Made by a program: the position numbers and the translations under genes
Source: Roseibium denhamense
GTDB taxonomy: Bacteria; Pseudomonadota; Alphaproteobacteria; Rhizobiales; Stappiaceae
Reading direction: 5' to 3'
NCBI RefSeq assembly: GCF_009711415.1
Contig: NZ_SMLZ01000102.1
Coordinates: forward strand, 1 to 64,000
DNA length: 64,000 nucleotides
Notes under the pieces: generated by a model
The model's input: only the letters and a program-made list of their open reading frames with translations
What the model was told of the DNA's origin: nothing
Database searches by the model: none
Shown here: positions 53,023 to 62,737 of the stretch, in pieces
How the letters are laid out: every line of letters begins with the position of its first letter
How positions within the stretch are numbered: the stretch's first letter is position 1

Positions 53023-53517
53023 ATGCGTTTTCTGGCCGCCGCCGTTCTTTTTGCAACACTCGCCGGGACCGGAGCCGCCTGGTCCGACGATGATCCGGAT
53101 CTGATTTTTAAGAAGTCGACGGTGTGGAAGTTTCTGACGCCGGACCACAAGCTAGCGACCTACGCGATTGATGATCCCTTGATTGATGGCGTTGCCTGCC
53201 ATTTCACCGTCCCTGAGAAGGGCGGGGTTTCGGGCTGGCTTGGGGTGGCTGAAGAAGTCTCCGATGTGTCGCTGGCCTGCCGGCAGGTTGGCCCGGTGAA
53301 CATCAAGGAGACCTTCGAGCAAGGTGAGGAGATGTTCCGCCAGCGCCGCTCGTTCATGTTCAAGAAGATGCGGATTGTGCGCGGCTGTGACACCAAACGG
53401 AACGTTCTGGTGTACCTGGTCTATTCGGACAAGCTGATTGAAGGCAGCCCGAAAAACTCCACGTCGACGGTGCCGATCATGCCCATGGGGCGATCAGGCT
53501 CCGCAAAAATGCGCTGA
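53023..53517 (+). CDS. creA: CreA-family exported protein
   Basis: A 164-residue protein with a short signal peptide (LAAAVLFATLAGTGAAW) and the CreA core: FLTPDHKLATYAIDDPLIDGV, CHFTVPEKGG, VSLACRQVGPV and NVLVYLVYSDKLIEGSPKNS. CreA proteins are widespread in proteobacteria, and their function is not established. GGAGGATTTGGA precedes the ATG (GGAGG 10 nt upstream). The gene stands alone. Confidence 0.9.
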   Translation: MRFLAAAVLFATLAGTGAAWSDDDPDLIFKKSTVWKFLTPDHKLATYAIDDPLIDGVACHFTVPEKGGVSGWLGVAEEVSDVSLACRQVGPVNIKETFEQGEEMFRQRRSFMFKKMRIVRGCDTKRNVLVYLVYSDKLIEGSPKNSTSTVPIMPMGRSGSAKMR

Positions 53518-53565
53518 CTATCTGGACGAATGATGGCGGCGTGGGCGTCCTGGGTGGACGTGTAC

Positions 53566-53907
53566 TCAGGAGTTTTCAAGTTTCTCAAGGTGTTTTGCGA
53601 CCGGCAGTTCAGCGTCGGCGCAAAAATGCTTGTAGAGCATCGCCATGATGTCTTTGACCGGTTCGCTTGCAAGACGGTAATAGATCGTCGTGCCTTCCCG
53701 CCGTGTTGTCACCAGGCCCTGCGCCCTTAACAGTCCAAGCTGCTGGGACACCGTCGGCATACGCATGCCGGTTTTTTCGGCAAGTTCGCCTACGCTCTTC
53801 TCTTCTTCGAGAACAAGGCACATCAGCAAAAGACGTGGCGCAGAAGCCATCATCTTCAAGAATTCAGCGGCGGCATCTGCCTTTTCTTCGAGTATTTGAT
53901 AGTCCAT
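53566..53907 (-). CDS. ArsR/SmtB-family transcriptional regulator
   Basis: A 113-residue winged-helix protein: the recognition helix region MRMPTVSQQLGLLRAQGL and wing TTRREGTTIYYRL are typical. The ELCVCDL-type metal motif of ArsR is replaced by LMCLVLEEEKSV, with Cys30 and Cys96 the only cysteines, so classical arsenite or zinc sensing is doubtful. It may control its neighbour, the small membrane protein immediately upstream. Confidence 0.88.
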   Translation of the reverse strand: MDYQILEEKADAAAEFLKMMASAPRLLLMCLVLEEEKSVGELAEKTGMRMPTVSQQLGLLRAQGLVTTRREGTTIYYRLASEPVKDIMAMLYKHFCADAELPVAKHLEKLENS

Positions 53908-53973
53908 TTGGCAGCCAGGCCCAAGGTTTCCTGCTTTCGTATATTTGAAAGCAGATTGTCGATGTGGTCTCTT

Positions 53974-54162
53974 CTATATGCGGGCGGCCATTGTCACAAC
54001 AATATTTCCATTCCCACAACCGGTACCGGTTAACAAACAGGCGCTTTTTTGTTGCAATTCACTGCCGAAAGCCTGGGTGCCATCGGTAATTGCGATCAGC
54101 GCGAAAATCGGACCTGCGAGAACTATCATCAAAAAGATGATCACAAAAAGGCGGTTCAGCAT
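53974..54162 (-). CDS. Small single-span membrane protein
   Basis: A 62-residue frame beginning MLNRLFVIIF with one strong hydrophobic segment (residues 4-25) and a short tail containing QQKSACLLTGTGCGNGN. GGAG sits 6 nt before ATG 54162, which supports translation. The longer frame to 54237 is not needed. No family is recognised. It is upstream of, and in the same direction as, the ArsR-type gene. Confidence 0.55.
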   Translation of the reverse strand: MLNRLFVIIFLMIVLAGPIFALIAITDGTQAFGSELQQKSACLLTGTGCGNGNIVVTMAARI

Positions 54163-54301
54163 CGTTTGCTCCATCGGCAAGTGTGTAGCGATTGCCTGGA
54201 GAGTACGTGCCCGCCCTTGAACCCATGCTGAGTTCACCGTTCAGCCAGCGTTCAGATATCTAAACGAGCTTAAAGTGCAATATAAAACAGATGATTAGGG
54301 T

Positions 54302-55966
54302 CTAAAGGTTGTCTGTCATAGCTGTTCGGAGCGCGTCGAGAAGGACCTTGTCCCTGTCATAAATGTCATGCCGGAAATGGGTCGAACCGTCCTTGTTCAT
54401 CCAGGCGGTCAGATAAGTGAGATGCACTTCAACCGGCTGGCTGAATTTGCTGAAGACATCGCGCTCGCCACTCTCAAGATACCGCTTCCAGACCCCGTCC
54501 GGCAGATTGTGATCGGCCAAGATCACATCGGCCAGTGCAAAGGGATCGGAAACGCGGATGCACCCATGGCTGAAAGCCCGCTCGGCCTGTGAAAAGAGCG
54601 ACTTTGATGGAGTGTCGTGAATATAGATATTGAATTCGTTCGGGAACATGAACTTGATCCGCCCAAGCGCATTTGACGGGCCGGGGTCCTGGCGGAGCCG
54701 GAAGGGGAAGTTCTGTCTTGAATAGGCGTTCCAGCCGACTTGCGTGGCGGCCACTTCCGAGCCGTTTTGGAACACACGGATGTTCTTGCTCGACAATGCC
54801 GACGGGTTTTGCTGCAGATCAGGAAGATACTCGCGTGTCGCAATGGAGTAGGGCACGTTCCAGTACGGATTGACTTCGACATATTCGAGCGTGTCCGAAA
54901 ACACCGGCGTCGCGTGGAACGGCTTTCCGACAACCACACGTGCGGTGTGGATGGTCTTGCCGTTCTTGACGACCTTCAGGTTCTGGTCCGCGAGATTGAC
55001 GAAGATGTAGAAGTCTCCAAGATCGTCGCGCATCCAGCGGCGGCGTTCCATATTGAGTTCCATTTGGATGAGCTTTTGCTCAATCGAGATGTTCAGCCGG
55101 GCAAACGTGTTTGGCCCGATGACGCCGTCGGTTGCCAGTCCATGATATTCCTGAAAAGTCTTGACGGCTTCGATGAGAGCACCGTCATAGACCTGCCCGC
55201 TATGGCCGTCGGCCCCCGGGATATCTTCCTCCATCAGCCGTTTGCGCAAGAACGGTACACGGGCATCCCGCATTCCCGGCTTGAGCACCTCGCCGTCGGG
55301 AACGGATGTGAAGCCCCCGGTCGCAGCCTTTTGCCGGTACTGCGCGAGCCGGCGTTTTAGCCTGGCGTAATTATCCGATTGCGGCGGAAGCTCTGCCAGA
55401 AACGTTGCAAAATCGTCTGAACCCGTTGCCGCGCTCAAAAGGGCGGCCGGTTCCGGCCGATCGGGAAAGACGTTCAGCGCCTTGTTGACTTCGTTCGGTT
55501 GCACCCGGCCGGAGGACAAATGTGTGGCGTAGCGGACAAACTCTGTCGACATGTCCAGATCAAACCGGGCCCAGTCGTCCGGTGTTTGAGCCCGCTCTGC
55601 TTGCCCGGCGAGTTCCAGCGGCCGGTAATTTGCCGGATTGAGCGCATGATCGTTGGAAGCCGCCATGGCCGCAATCGCAAGATGCGCGTTTTCGGTAAGG
55701 CTGTTGTCTGCAACCCATACCGGGGCAAAGGCCCGGGCGGTGTAGTGCTGCATCAGGCTATCTGGAACATCGGGGCCAAGGGCTGCCTGCAGGGACGAGG
55801 CGATGGGTGACGCGGGCTCCAGCACCGCAGGCGCCGCGCCATCTCCAGCCGTAGCCGTATTTGATTGCGCGAGGACGGTCGAAGCGGACATAAGAAAGGC
55901 CACCATGGCCCCCGCTGTTACCGTCTTGTGTACAATTCTGTGCGCCCAAATGCTTTCCAGCCCCAT
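54302..55966 (-). CDS. L,D-transpeptidase (YkuD domain) with peptidoglycan-binding domain
   Basis: A 554-residue exported peptidoglycan enzyme. A signal sequence (hydrophobic AGAMVAFLMSASTVLAQ) is followed by a long helical region, a PG_binding_1 domain (AVKTFQEYHGLATDGVIGPN near residue 285) and the YkuD catalytic domain with SHGCIRVSDPFALAD, containing the catalytic Cys. It would form 3-3 cross-links or attach proteins to the murein. The frame runs to 56146 but ATG 55966 with GGGAGG 7 nt upstream is the proper start. It is divergent from cysS. Confidence 0.92.
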   Translation of the reverse strand: MGLESIWAHRIVHKTVTAGAMVAFLMSASTVLAQSNTATAGDGAAPAVLEPASPIASSLQAALGPDVPDSLMQHYTARAFAPVWVADNSLTENAHLAIAAMAASNDHALNPANYRPLELAGQAERAQTPDDWARFDLDMSTEFVRYATHLSSGRVQPNEVNKALNVFPDRPEPAALLSAATGSDDFATFLAELPPQSDNYARLKRRLAQYRQKAATGGFTSVPDGEVLKPGMRDARVPFLRKRLMEEDIPGADGHSGQVYDGALIEAVKTFQEYHGLATDGVIGPNTFARLNISIEQKLIQMELNMERRRWMRDDLGDFYIFVNLADQNLKVVKNGKTIHTARVVVGKPFHATPVFSDTLEYVEVNPYWNVPYSIATREYLPDLQQNPSALSSKNIRVFQNGSEVAATQVGWNAYSRQNFPFRLRQDPGPSNALGRIKFMFPNEFNIYIHDTPSKSLFSQAERAFSHGCIRVSDPFALADVILADHNLPDGVWKRYLESGERDVFSKFSQPVEVHLTYLTAWMNKDGSTHFRHDIYDRDKVLLDALRTAMTDNL

Positions 55967-56245
55967 GGGAAAGCCTCCCTCTGATTCCCCTGTCGTTAAA
56001 GTGTAGAGGAACCCTGCGGCATCGCCAATGACCTCGCGCACGCTAAAAACCGCCCATACAGAAAAGCGAACTTGACCCGCCCTTGAAAACCGGTCCATAA
56101 AGCTGCCCATGATGACGGCCATACGAAACATCATTACTTCGACCATTATTTGCAGCTAGCGACACCGCTGGCTGTGGCCGTTCCCTCTGTGCGAAAATTC
56201 ATGTGAGACGGACCGCCCGGCCAGCCGGCCAGGAGACCGTTTGAT

Positions 56246-57673
56246 ATGAGCGCCGCTGATCCCAGCATTTCGGGCACTTACAAGGGCTTGAAGCTCACCA
56301 ACACCTTGACCCGCACGAAGGAAGAGTTCCGTGCGATCGATGACGGCAATGTGCGGCTCTATGTCTGTGGTCCGACGGTCTACGACTTTGCCCATATCGG
56401 CAACGCCCGTCCTGTAATCGTATTCGACGTTCTTTTCCGTCTGCTCCGGCATCTTTACGGTGCGGAGAATGTTACCTATGCGCGCAACATCACGGATGTG
56501 GACGACAAGATCAACGCACGGGCTTTGCGCGACTTTCCCAACCTTTCGTTGAATGACGCCATTGCCAAGGTCACGCAAAAGACAGCTGATCAATTCCACG
56601 TTGATATCGAGCGTCTTGGGGTTTTGGAGCCCGATCACGAACCGCGTGCGACCCAGCATATCGACGGTATGATCAAGATGATCGAGCTGCTGATCGACAA
56701 GGGCCACGCCTATATCGCCGAGACAGCAGATGGCGGCGAAGTGCTGTTCGATACGGTTTCCATGCCGAACTACGGCGGGCTTTCAAAACGCAAGCTGGAC
56801 GAGCAGATTGCCGGTGCCCGTGTCGCAGTGGAGAACCACAAGAAGAATCCCGGCGACTTTGTGCTGTGGAAACTGTCCTCAGCAGACGAACCGGGCTGGG
56901 ACAGCCCCTGGGGCCGAGGCCGTCCGGGCTGGCACATAGAGTGCTCGGTCATGAGCGAGCATCATCTTGGCAAGGTGTTCGACATTCACGGCGGCGGGCT
57001 GGATTTGATCTTCCCGCACCATGAGAACGAGATCGCCCAGTCCTGCTGCGCCAACGGCACGGAGCGCATGTCCAATTACTGGATGCACAACGGTTTCGTG
57101 CAGGTGGAGGGCCGGAAAATGTCCAAGTCCGAGGGCAATTTCTTCACCATTCACGAGCTCCTGGATACGGAAAATTTCGGCGGCCGCAAATGGCCGGGCG
57201 AAGTGCTGCGGCTTGCGATGCTCATGACCCACTACAAAGAGCCCATCGACTTCTCTGTGCGCAAGCTGGAAGAAGCGGAGAACCTCCTGGCAAAATGGCC
57301 GGAATTGATCGAGACAGATGCCGCGCCCTCGGCTGACGTCCTCGATGCGATGAAAGATGATCTCAATTCGGCAGCTGCTATTCAGGCATTGCATGGCCTT
57401 GCGGGTGAGGCGAGCCGGAACCCGGAAAAGCTGGCAGAGTATTCTGCCTCTGCAGCTCTTTTGGGTCTCAAGCCTGTTGCGGCAGATATGTCCGGCGTGG
57501 ATGAGACGCGCATTCAAATTGCAATCAATGATCGTCTTGAAGCCCTCAATGCGAAAAACTGGGCGGAAGCTGACCGGATACGCGATGAACTGACATCTCA
57601 AGGGATCTTGCTAAAGGATTCAAAAGACTCCGAAACCGGCGCTCGCGTAACAACCTGGGATCTCAAACGGTGA
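56246..57673 (+). CDS. cysS: Cysteine--tRNA ligase
   Basis: A 475-residue class I synthetase. The HIGN motif is in [16 protein letters not shown], zinc ligands in the CGP and HIECS/HHENE segments, and KMSKS in [13 protein letters not shown]. The length fits the family. AGGAG lies about 9 nt before the ATG. The tandem GFA genes follow 80 bp downstream. Confidence 0.97.
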   Translation: MSAADPSISGTYKGLKLTNTLTRTKEEFRAIDDGNVRLYVCGPTVYDFAHIGNARPVIVFDVLFRLLRHLYGAENVTYARNITDVDDKINARALRDFPNLSLNDAIAKVTQKTADQFHVDIERLGVLEPDHEPRATQHIDGMIKMIELLIDKGHAYIAETADGGEVLFDTVSMPNYGGLSKRKLDEQIAGARVAVENHKKNPGDFVLWKLSSADEPGWDSPWGRGRPGWHIECSVMSEHHLGKVFDIHGGGLDLIFPHHENEIAQSCCANGTERMSNYWMHNGFVQVEGRKMSKSEGNFFTIHELLDTENFGGRKWPGEVLRLAMLMTHYKEPIDFSVRKLEEAENLLAKWPELIETDAAPSADVLDAMKDDLNSAAAIQALHGLAGEASRNPEKLAEYSASAALLGLKPVAADMSGVDETRIQIAINDRLEALNAKNWAEADRIRDELTSQGILLKDSKDSETGARVTTWDLKR

Positions 57674-57753
57674 ACCGGGTTAGGGAAAGACTGGCCTAAC
57701 GTTTCTTCGCAGTTCACGAAGAACCATTAAAGCAAAAGGGAGAGGCAAAACGG

Positions 57754-58233
57754 ATGGCGGAAGGACCAGACACCCGCACAGGAGGCTGCCAGTGCGGTGC
57801 AATCCGGTACTGTGCCGAAGGCTTCAAACGCCCTTCGATTTGCCACTGCCGCATGTGTCAAAAGGCCGTTGGCGGCCCGTTCGCAGCGCTGGTTGTCGTT
57901 GAAAACCTTAGTTGGACGCGCGGAGAACCGGCATATTTTCAAAGCTCAAACCTTGTCCGGCGCGGATTTTGCCGCGACTGCGGGACGCCGCTGACCTACG
58001 AGTTCGAGGGCTCCCATATTGATATCACGATTGCGAGCCTTGACCGGCCGGATCTTGTTGCGCCGCAAGTCCAGTTGGGGCTGGAAAGCCGCCTGACCTG
58101 GTGCGAGGGGCTTGCAGAACTTCCCACCCGGACAGAAGACGCGGAAGCTGCAGCTCAAGTCGTTTTCTCTGGCATCCGCAACTTCCAGCACCCAGATCAG
58201 GATACGGATACCTGGCCGGAGGCCGGCCGATGA
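57754..58233 (+). CDS. GFA-family zinc protein, first of a tandem pair
   Basis: A 159-residue protein of the glutathione-dependent formaldehyde-activating (GFA) fold. The metal-binding cysteines are seen as GGCQCGAIRY, ICHCRMCQK and CRDCGTPL. Most GFA family members are not proven to act on formaldehyde. The stop overlaps the start of the second copy by 4 bp (ATGA), so the two are coupled. Confidence 0.88.
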   Translation: MAEGPDTRTGGCQCGAIRYCAEGFKRPSICHCRMCQKAVGGPFAALVVVENLSWTRGEPAYFQSSNLVRRGFCRDCGTPLTYEFEGSHIDITIASLDRPDLVAPQVQLGLESRLTWCEGLAELPTRTEDAEAAAQVVFSGIRNFQHPDQDTDTWPEAGR

Positions 58234-58733
58234 CGGAGACCTACACAGGAGGCTGTCAATGCGGTGCGGTTCGCTTCCGCATTCAAGGTGCCCTTGGCGA
58301 GGCGAGTATTTGCCATTGCCGGATGTGCCAGAAGGCATTCGGCAACTTCTTCGCGCCACTGGTCGATGTGCGCCACGAAGACCTGACCTGGACCCGAGGG
58401 CAGCCAAATTATTACGCATCTTCGGATTTGGTTGATCGCGGGTTCTGCGGCAAGTGCGGGACACCGCTTGTTTTTGCCTATCGCGACTACCCATTGATCG
58501 GGCTGGCAATCGGAGCTTTTGATGAGCCGGATCGCGTCCCCGTTACGAAACAGCATTGGCTACGGGACCAGGTTTCATTTTTTGAGGCGCTGCACACATT
58601 GCCGGGCGGGCCCGAAGATGATCCGGAATTTGCAGATGTGATCGCCGAGATTGACGCAAGCAATCACCAGCATCCAGACCACGATACCAAGGAATGGCCA
58701 GAAGCGCCTAAGATGTCCGACGGAACAGAATGA
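58230..58733 (+). CDS. GFA-family zinc protein, second of a tandem pair
   Basis: A 167-residue paralogue of the preceding gene, with the same cysteine pattern (GGCQCGAVRF, ICHCRMCQK, CGKCGTPL) and a longer C-terminal half. The start codon ATG 58230 overlaps the previous stop; the frame open to 58101 upstream is inside the first copy and is discarded. Its stop overlaps the cimA start by 4 bp (ATGATGA), so the three genes form a coupled unit. Confidence 0.88.
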   Translation: MTETYTGGCQCGAVRFRIQGALGEASICHCRMCQKAFGNFFAPLVDVRHEDLTWTRGQPNYYASSDLVDRGFCGKCGTPLVFAYRDYPLIGLAIGAFDEPDRVPVTKQHWLRDQVSFFEALHTLPGGPEDDPEFADVIAEIDASNHQHPDHDTKEWPEAPKMSDGTE

Positions 58734-60328
58734 TGACCAAAGACCGCCTTTACCTTTTTGACACGACCCTGCGCGACGGCGCGCAAACAAGCGGTGTTGA
58801 TTTTTCCGTCAACGAAAAGATCGTGATTGCAGACCTGCTTGAGCGCCTGGGGGTCGACTATGTGGAAGGCGGTTACCCCGGCGCAAACCCTGCCGATACA
58901 GAGTTTTTCGCCGAAAAACGGACAACAAACGCGATCTTTACAGCATTCGGCATGACAAAGCGGGCCGGGCGGTCGGCCTCCAACGATCCCGGTCTTCAGC
59001 AGATTCTGGCCAGCCAGTCGGACGCCTGCTGTTTTGTGGCAAAGGCCTGGGACTATCATGTCGACGTCGCGCTTGGCTGTACCAACGAAGAAAATCTCGA
59101 GGCGATTGAAGACACGGTGAAAGCAGCGACTGCGGCCGGTAAAGAGGCCATGATCGATTGCGAGCATTTTTTTGACGGGTACAAGGCCAATCCTGAGTAT
59201 GCGCTTGCCTGCGCGCGGACAGCCTATCAGGCGGGTGCGCGCTGGGTTGTTTTGTGCGACACAAACGGCGGTACGCTGCCCGACGAGATCCACGCCATCG
59301 TGACACAGGTCCAGGAGGTTGTGCCCGGCAGTCATCTCGGCATCCACACGCATGACGACACGGGGCATGCGGTCGCCAATTCATTGGCGGCAGTTGATGC
59401 AGGTGTGCGTCAGGTTCAGGGCACTTTGAATGGTCTGGGCGAGCGTTGCGGCAATGCCAATCTGATCACGTTGATCCCGACGTTGAAGCTGAAGCCGCAG
59501 TTTGCGGACAAGCTGGAAATCGGTGTTTCGGCAGCCCAGCTCAAGGATATCACGGCGGTTTCTCATGCGTTCGATGAGATCTTGAACCGATCTCCCAACC
59601 GGCACGCGCCTTATGTCGGGGAGACTGCTTTTGCCACCAAAGCCGGTATTCACGCTTCGGCCATCTTGAAGGATCCGCGGACCTACGAACATGTCATGCC
59701 GGAAAGTGTTGGCAACCAGCGCCGGGTTCTTGTGTCCGATCAGGCTGGAAAGTCGAATCTTCTCGGCGAGCTTTCAAGGGTCGGCATTACGGTCGACAAA
59801 AGCGATCCCCGCCTTGACGCTCTGCTGGCCAGGGTAAAGGAGAGGGAGGCCGAGGGCTATGCCTATGAGGCTGCTGATGCGTCCTTCGAGCTGTTGGCCC
59901 GGCGTGCATTGGGCGAGGTTCCAGACTTTTTTCAGGTCGATTCCTTCAAGGTCATGGTCGAGCGGCGGTTCAACGCCATCGGTGATCTGATCACGGTCTC
60001 CGAAGCGGTGGTCAAGGTGGCTGTCGATGGTGAAACCCGGATGTCGGTGGCCGAAGGAAACGGCCCGGTCAATGCGCTCGACATGGCCTTGCGCAAGGAC
60101 CTTGGAAAGTATCAGGCCGCGATTGAAGGGCTGGAGCTGATCGACTATAAGGTGCGCATCTTGAATGGCGGCACCGACGCAGTGACAAGGGTTCTGATCG
60201 AAAGCCATGATGCCAGGACCCAGCGGCGCTGGTTCACCATAGGTGTCTCTTCCAACATCGTCGATGCGTCGTTTCAGGCATTGGTCGATTCCATCACATT
60301 TGCGCTGCTGAAAGCCGGATCTTCCTGA
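58730..60328 (+). CDS. cimA: (R)-citramalate synthase
   Basis: A 532-residue HMGL-like enzyme. DTTLRDGAQTSGVDFS carries the catalytic Arg and Asp; the metal-binding HTHDDTGHAVAN and the C-terminal LeuA-type regulatory domain (IDYKVRILNGGTDAV) are present. It condenses pyruvate and acetyl-CoA to citramalate, an entry to isoleucine synthesis. ATG 58730 and 58733 are both possible. It is coupled to the GFA pair. Confidence 0.93.
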   Translation: MMTKDRLYLFDTTLRDGAQTSGVDFSVNEKIVIADLLERLGVDYVEGGYPGANPADTEFFAEKRTTNAIFTAFGMTKRAGRSASNDPGLQQILASQSDACCFVAKAWDYHVDVALGCTNEENLEAIEDTVKAATAAGKEAMIDCEHFFDGYKANPEYALACARTAYQAGARWVVLCDTNGGTLPDEIHAIVTQVQEVVPGSHLGIHTHDDTGHAVANSLAAVDAGVRQVQGTLNGLGERCGNANLITLIPTLKLKPQFADKLEIGVSAAQLKDITAVSHAFDEILNRSPNRHAPYVGETAFATKAGIHASAILKDPRTYEHVMPESVGNQRRVLVSDQAGKSNLLGELSRVGITVDKSDPRLDALLARVKEREAEGYAYEAADASFELLARRALGEVPDFFQVDSFKVMVERRFNAIGDLITVSEAVVKVAVDGETRMSVAEGNGPVNALDMALRKDLGKYQAAIEGLELIDYKVRILNGGTDAVTRVLIESHDARTQRRWFTIGVSSNIVDASFQALVDSITFALLKAGSS

Positions 60329-60453
60329 GACCGGCAGAGCGTTTCCGACGGGGTCCTGATTGCAGCCGCTCTGACAGTGGTTCGCAGAGCCCTGCGCATT
60401 CTTAAGGGTAAAGCGCCCGGCTACGCCTGCGCTGCTTCAGAAAGGCTGTCTTC

Positions 60454-61368
60454 ATGACGCAGGCCACATCCGGCTCCGCTGCCGAACGTGAATACCGGGA
60501 AGGCGTGCTGTTCGGCCTTGCAGCCTACGGGATGTGGGGCTTTTTTCCGGCCTACTACAAGCTGACAGACACGGTCTCGGCGGATCTGGTCGTGGCGCAC
60601 CGGATCCTGTGGTCCGTTTTGTTCGTCGGCCTGTTTTTGTATATCCGCGGCCGTTGGCCGGAAGTCCGCGAGGTTTTCCGTCAACCCAAGGTGGTCATGG
60701 GGCTTATGGCGTCTGCCTCACTGATCGCCGTGAACTGGCTCGTGTTCGTCTGGGCGATTGCCAATGAACAAGTGCTGGACGTGTCCCTCGGTTACTTCAT
60801 CAATCCACTCGTCAGCATTCTGGCAGGTCTTGTCATCTTGCATGAAAGACTGACAACCGGTCAGTGGATAGCCGTCGGCGTTGCTGCAATCGCGGTCCTG
60901 ACACAGGCCGTTCTTGCCGGAGGGTTGCCGTGGGTGTCTCTGGTTCTTGCCTTTTCCTTTGCCGGATACGGATATGTGCGCAAGGTAACGCCGGTGAAGG
61001 CAACACCGGGCATGTTTGTGGAAACGGTCCTGCTGTTCCCACTCGCAACGCTATACATATTGGTTGGCCTCGGCATGGGGCGGGACGCACTGGTCTTGGG
61101 CGATATACCGGTGCTCCTGGCACTTGCCGGAACCGGGATCATCACGGCTTTGCCGCTCATCTGTTTTTCGTCGGCCGCGCGCCGGTTGCCGCTCTTCATG
61201 ATTGGGCTGATGCAATACATAGCACCGTCCATCCATTTCCTGATGGCAGTCTATGTCTGGGGTGAGCCTCTTGATCAGACGAAATTCATCGGTTTTTTGA
61301 TGATTTGGGGTGCACTCGCTGTCTTTACCTATGACAGCTGGCGGCGTTTCCGCAAAAGGCACGCTTGA
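60454..61368 (+). CDS. rarD: RarD-type EamA-family permease
   Basis: A 304-residue membrane protein with ten hydrophobic segments. It starts with the RarD-like GVLFGLAAYGMWGFFPAYYK and has LVAHRILWS-type VVAHRILWSVLFV, NWLVFVWAI and LGYFINPLVSIL. RarD-type proteins are EamA exporters of unknown substrate. A convergent GGDEF gene starts 10 bp beyond its stop. Confidence 0.9.
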   Translation: MTQATSGSAAEREYREGVLFGLAAYGMWGFFPAYYKLTDTVSADLVVAHRILWSVLFVGLFLYIRGRWPEVREVFRQPKVVMGLMASASLIAVNWLVFVWAIANEQVLDVSLGYFINPLVSILAGLVILHERLTTGQWIAVGVAAIAVLTQAVLAGGLPWVSLVLAFSFAGYGYVRKVTPVKATPGMFVETVLLFPLATLYILVGLGMGRDALVLGDIPVLLALAGTGIITALPLICFSSAARRLPLFMIGLMQYIAPSIHFLMAVYVWGEPLDQTKFIGFLMIWGALAVFTYDSWRRFRKRHA

Positions 61369-61378
61369 AGCAGATAGA

Positions 61379-62632
61379 TCAGCCGGATGATACGAGCCGT
61401 CCGCGTCCGGCGCGTTTGGCTGAGTAGAGACGCATGTCAGCATTTCGAAGGGAATCTGCAAGATTGCCCTTTTCGATCCGGGCCGTTCCGATGCTAGTCT
61501 TGATCTGGAGCATTTTTCCGTTGCACCGGACGTGTGTCTTGTCGATCTGCTCTAAAAAGTTGGACAGAAGATCGGTCACCTCGGCCTCGGTGCGGTTACG
61601 CAGGATGGCACAGAATTCGTCACCGCCGAGCCGGATGATATAGTCAGCTTGGTTGCTCATCTTCTTCAGATGCGTCGCGAAGTTCACGAGAACGGCGTCC
61701 CCATAATCGTGACCAAGTTCGTCGTTGATTTCCTTGAAAGAGTCCAGATCAAACAAGGCGAGCCAGTTGCCGCTATCTCCCTCGTCCTGCCAGCCTTTCA
61801 TTTGCGGTGCGGCCGTATCGAACAGGAACCGGCGATTGTAGAGACCGGTCAAAAAGTCTCGCATTGCCATGTTGTTGAGCTCTTCGATCCGGTAGATGAA
61901 CTCAAGGTTCTGCGAAATCCGCAAGAGCAGCTCTTCTGGCGAGCAATTCTTGTCGACAAAGTCAGCCGCTCCGTATTTCAAGAAGCGGACCCGATTGTCG
62001 GGATTGGCGAAGGAAGACATGCCGATCACGACGACCTGGTCCCGGCTGTGGCGGCGCCGGACTTCCTTCAAAAAAGCAAAGCCATCCTGCTCCGGCATGA
62101 AATAGTCGCTGAGCACGAGTTTGATATCCGGATGAGTCTTCAGGGTTTCCAACGCTTCCTTGGAAGACCTCGCCTTGTAAACCTTATAAAGATGTTTAGA
62201 GACAATCTGGGCGATGGCGTCCAGCTCGACCGGCGCATCATCCAGAACAAGAACGCCAATTTTCGGGTTCTGAGCCAACTTGCGGATCAGGTCCGCGACA
62301 TAGTCCAGACTGCCGGGCGAATCCTTGAGCACATAATCGATCACGCCATGATCGAGCATTTTCGCCCGGACCTTCGGGTCCAGCCGGCTGGTGAAAACAA
62401 TTGTCGGAATTCCGCGCTGGCGGCACAACTCAACAATTTCGCCGTCCGGCGCATCGGGTAGGGTCAGATCGACTAGGGCAAGATCGGGTTCGCCAATAGG
62501 AAGGTCCAGACAGCTTTCAGCTTCCGCATAGTTGCGGGCAACCATGATCTGGTTGCGGCCGACTTCGTGCAATTTCTTGACGATCGCCTTCTCAAAAAAC
62601 GCTGCATCTTCAACGAGAAGGGTCGTTTGCAT
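61379..62632 (-). CDS. PleD-like two-receiver diguanylate cyclase
   Basis: A 417-residue cytoplasmic response regulator: receiver 1 (about 3-118; acidic pair in LVEDAAF, phospho-Asp in LALVDLTLPDA), receiver 2 (about 125-245; VLVLDDAP, LVLSDYFMPEQ, VDKNCSP with switch Lys), and a GGDEF domain from about 260 with intact RLGGDEF. The inhibitory RxxD upstream of GGDEF reads NQAD, so feedback inhibition at this site is likely lost. A start at 62632 gives MQTTLLVEDA. No kinase is adjacent. Confidence 0.92.
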   Translation of the reverse strand: MQTTLLVEDAAFFEKAIVKKLHEVGRNQIMVARNYAEAESCLDLPIGEPDLALVDLTLPDAPDGEIVELCRQRGIPTIVFTSRLDPKVRAKMLDHGVIDYVLKDSPGSLDYVADLIRKLAQNPKIGVLVLDDAPVELDAIAQIVSKHLYKVYKARSSKEALETLKTHPDIKLVLSDYFMPEQDGFAFLKEVRRRHSRDQVVVIGMSSFANPDNRVRFLKYGAADFVDKNCSPEELLLRISQNLEFIYRIEELNNMAMRDFLTGLYNRRFLFDTAAPQMKGWQDEGDSGNWLALFDLDSFKEINDELGHDYGDAVLVNFATHLKKMSNQADYIIRLGGDEFCAILRNRTEAEVTDLLSNFLEQIDKTHVRCNGKMLQIKTSIGTARIEKGNLADSLRNADMRLYSAKRAGRGRLVSSG

Positions 62633-62737
62633 CGGGCGGGGGTTCCATTCCTCTTTATTTCACCTTACGGCATATTCGCAGGCGGATCACTTCAAATCAG
62701 TAAAGATGCTGATGATTGGCTGGCGATCTGCTCCTGA

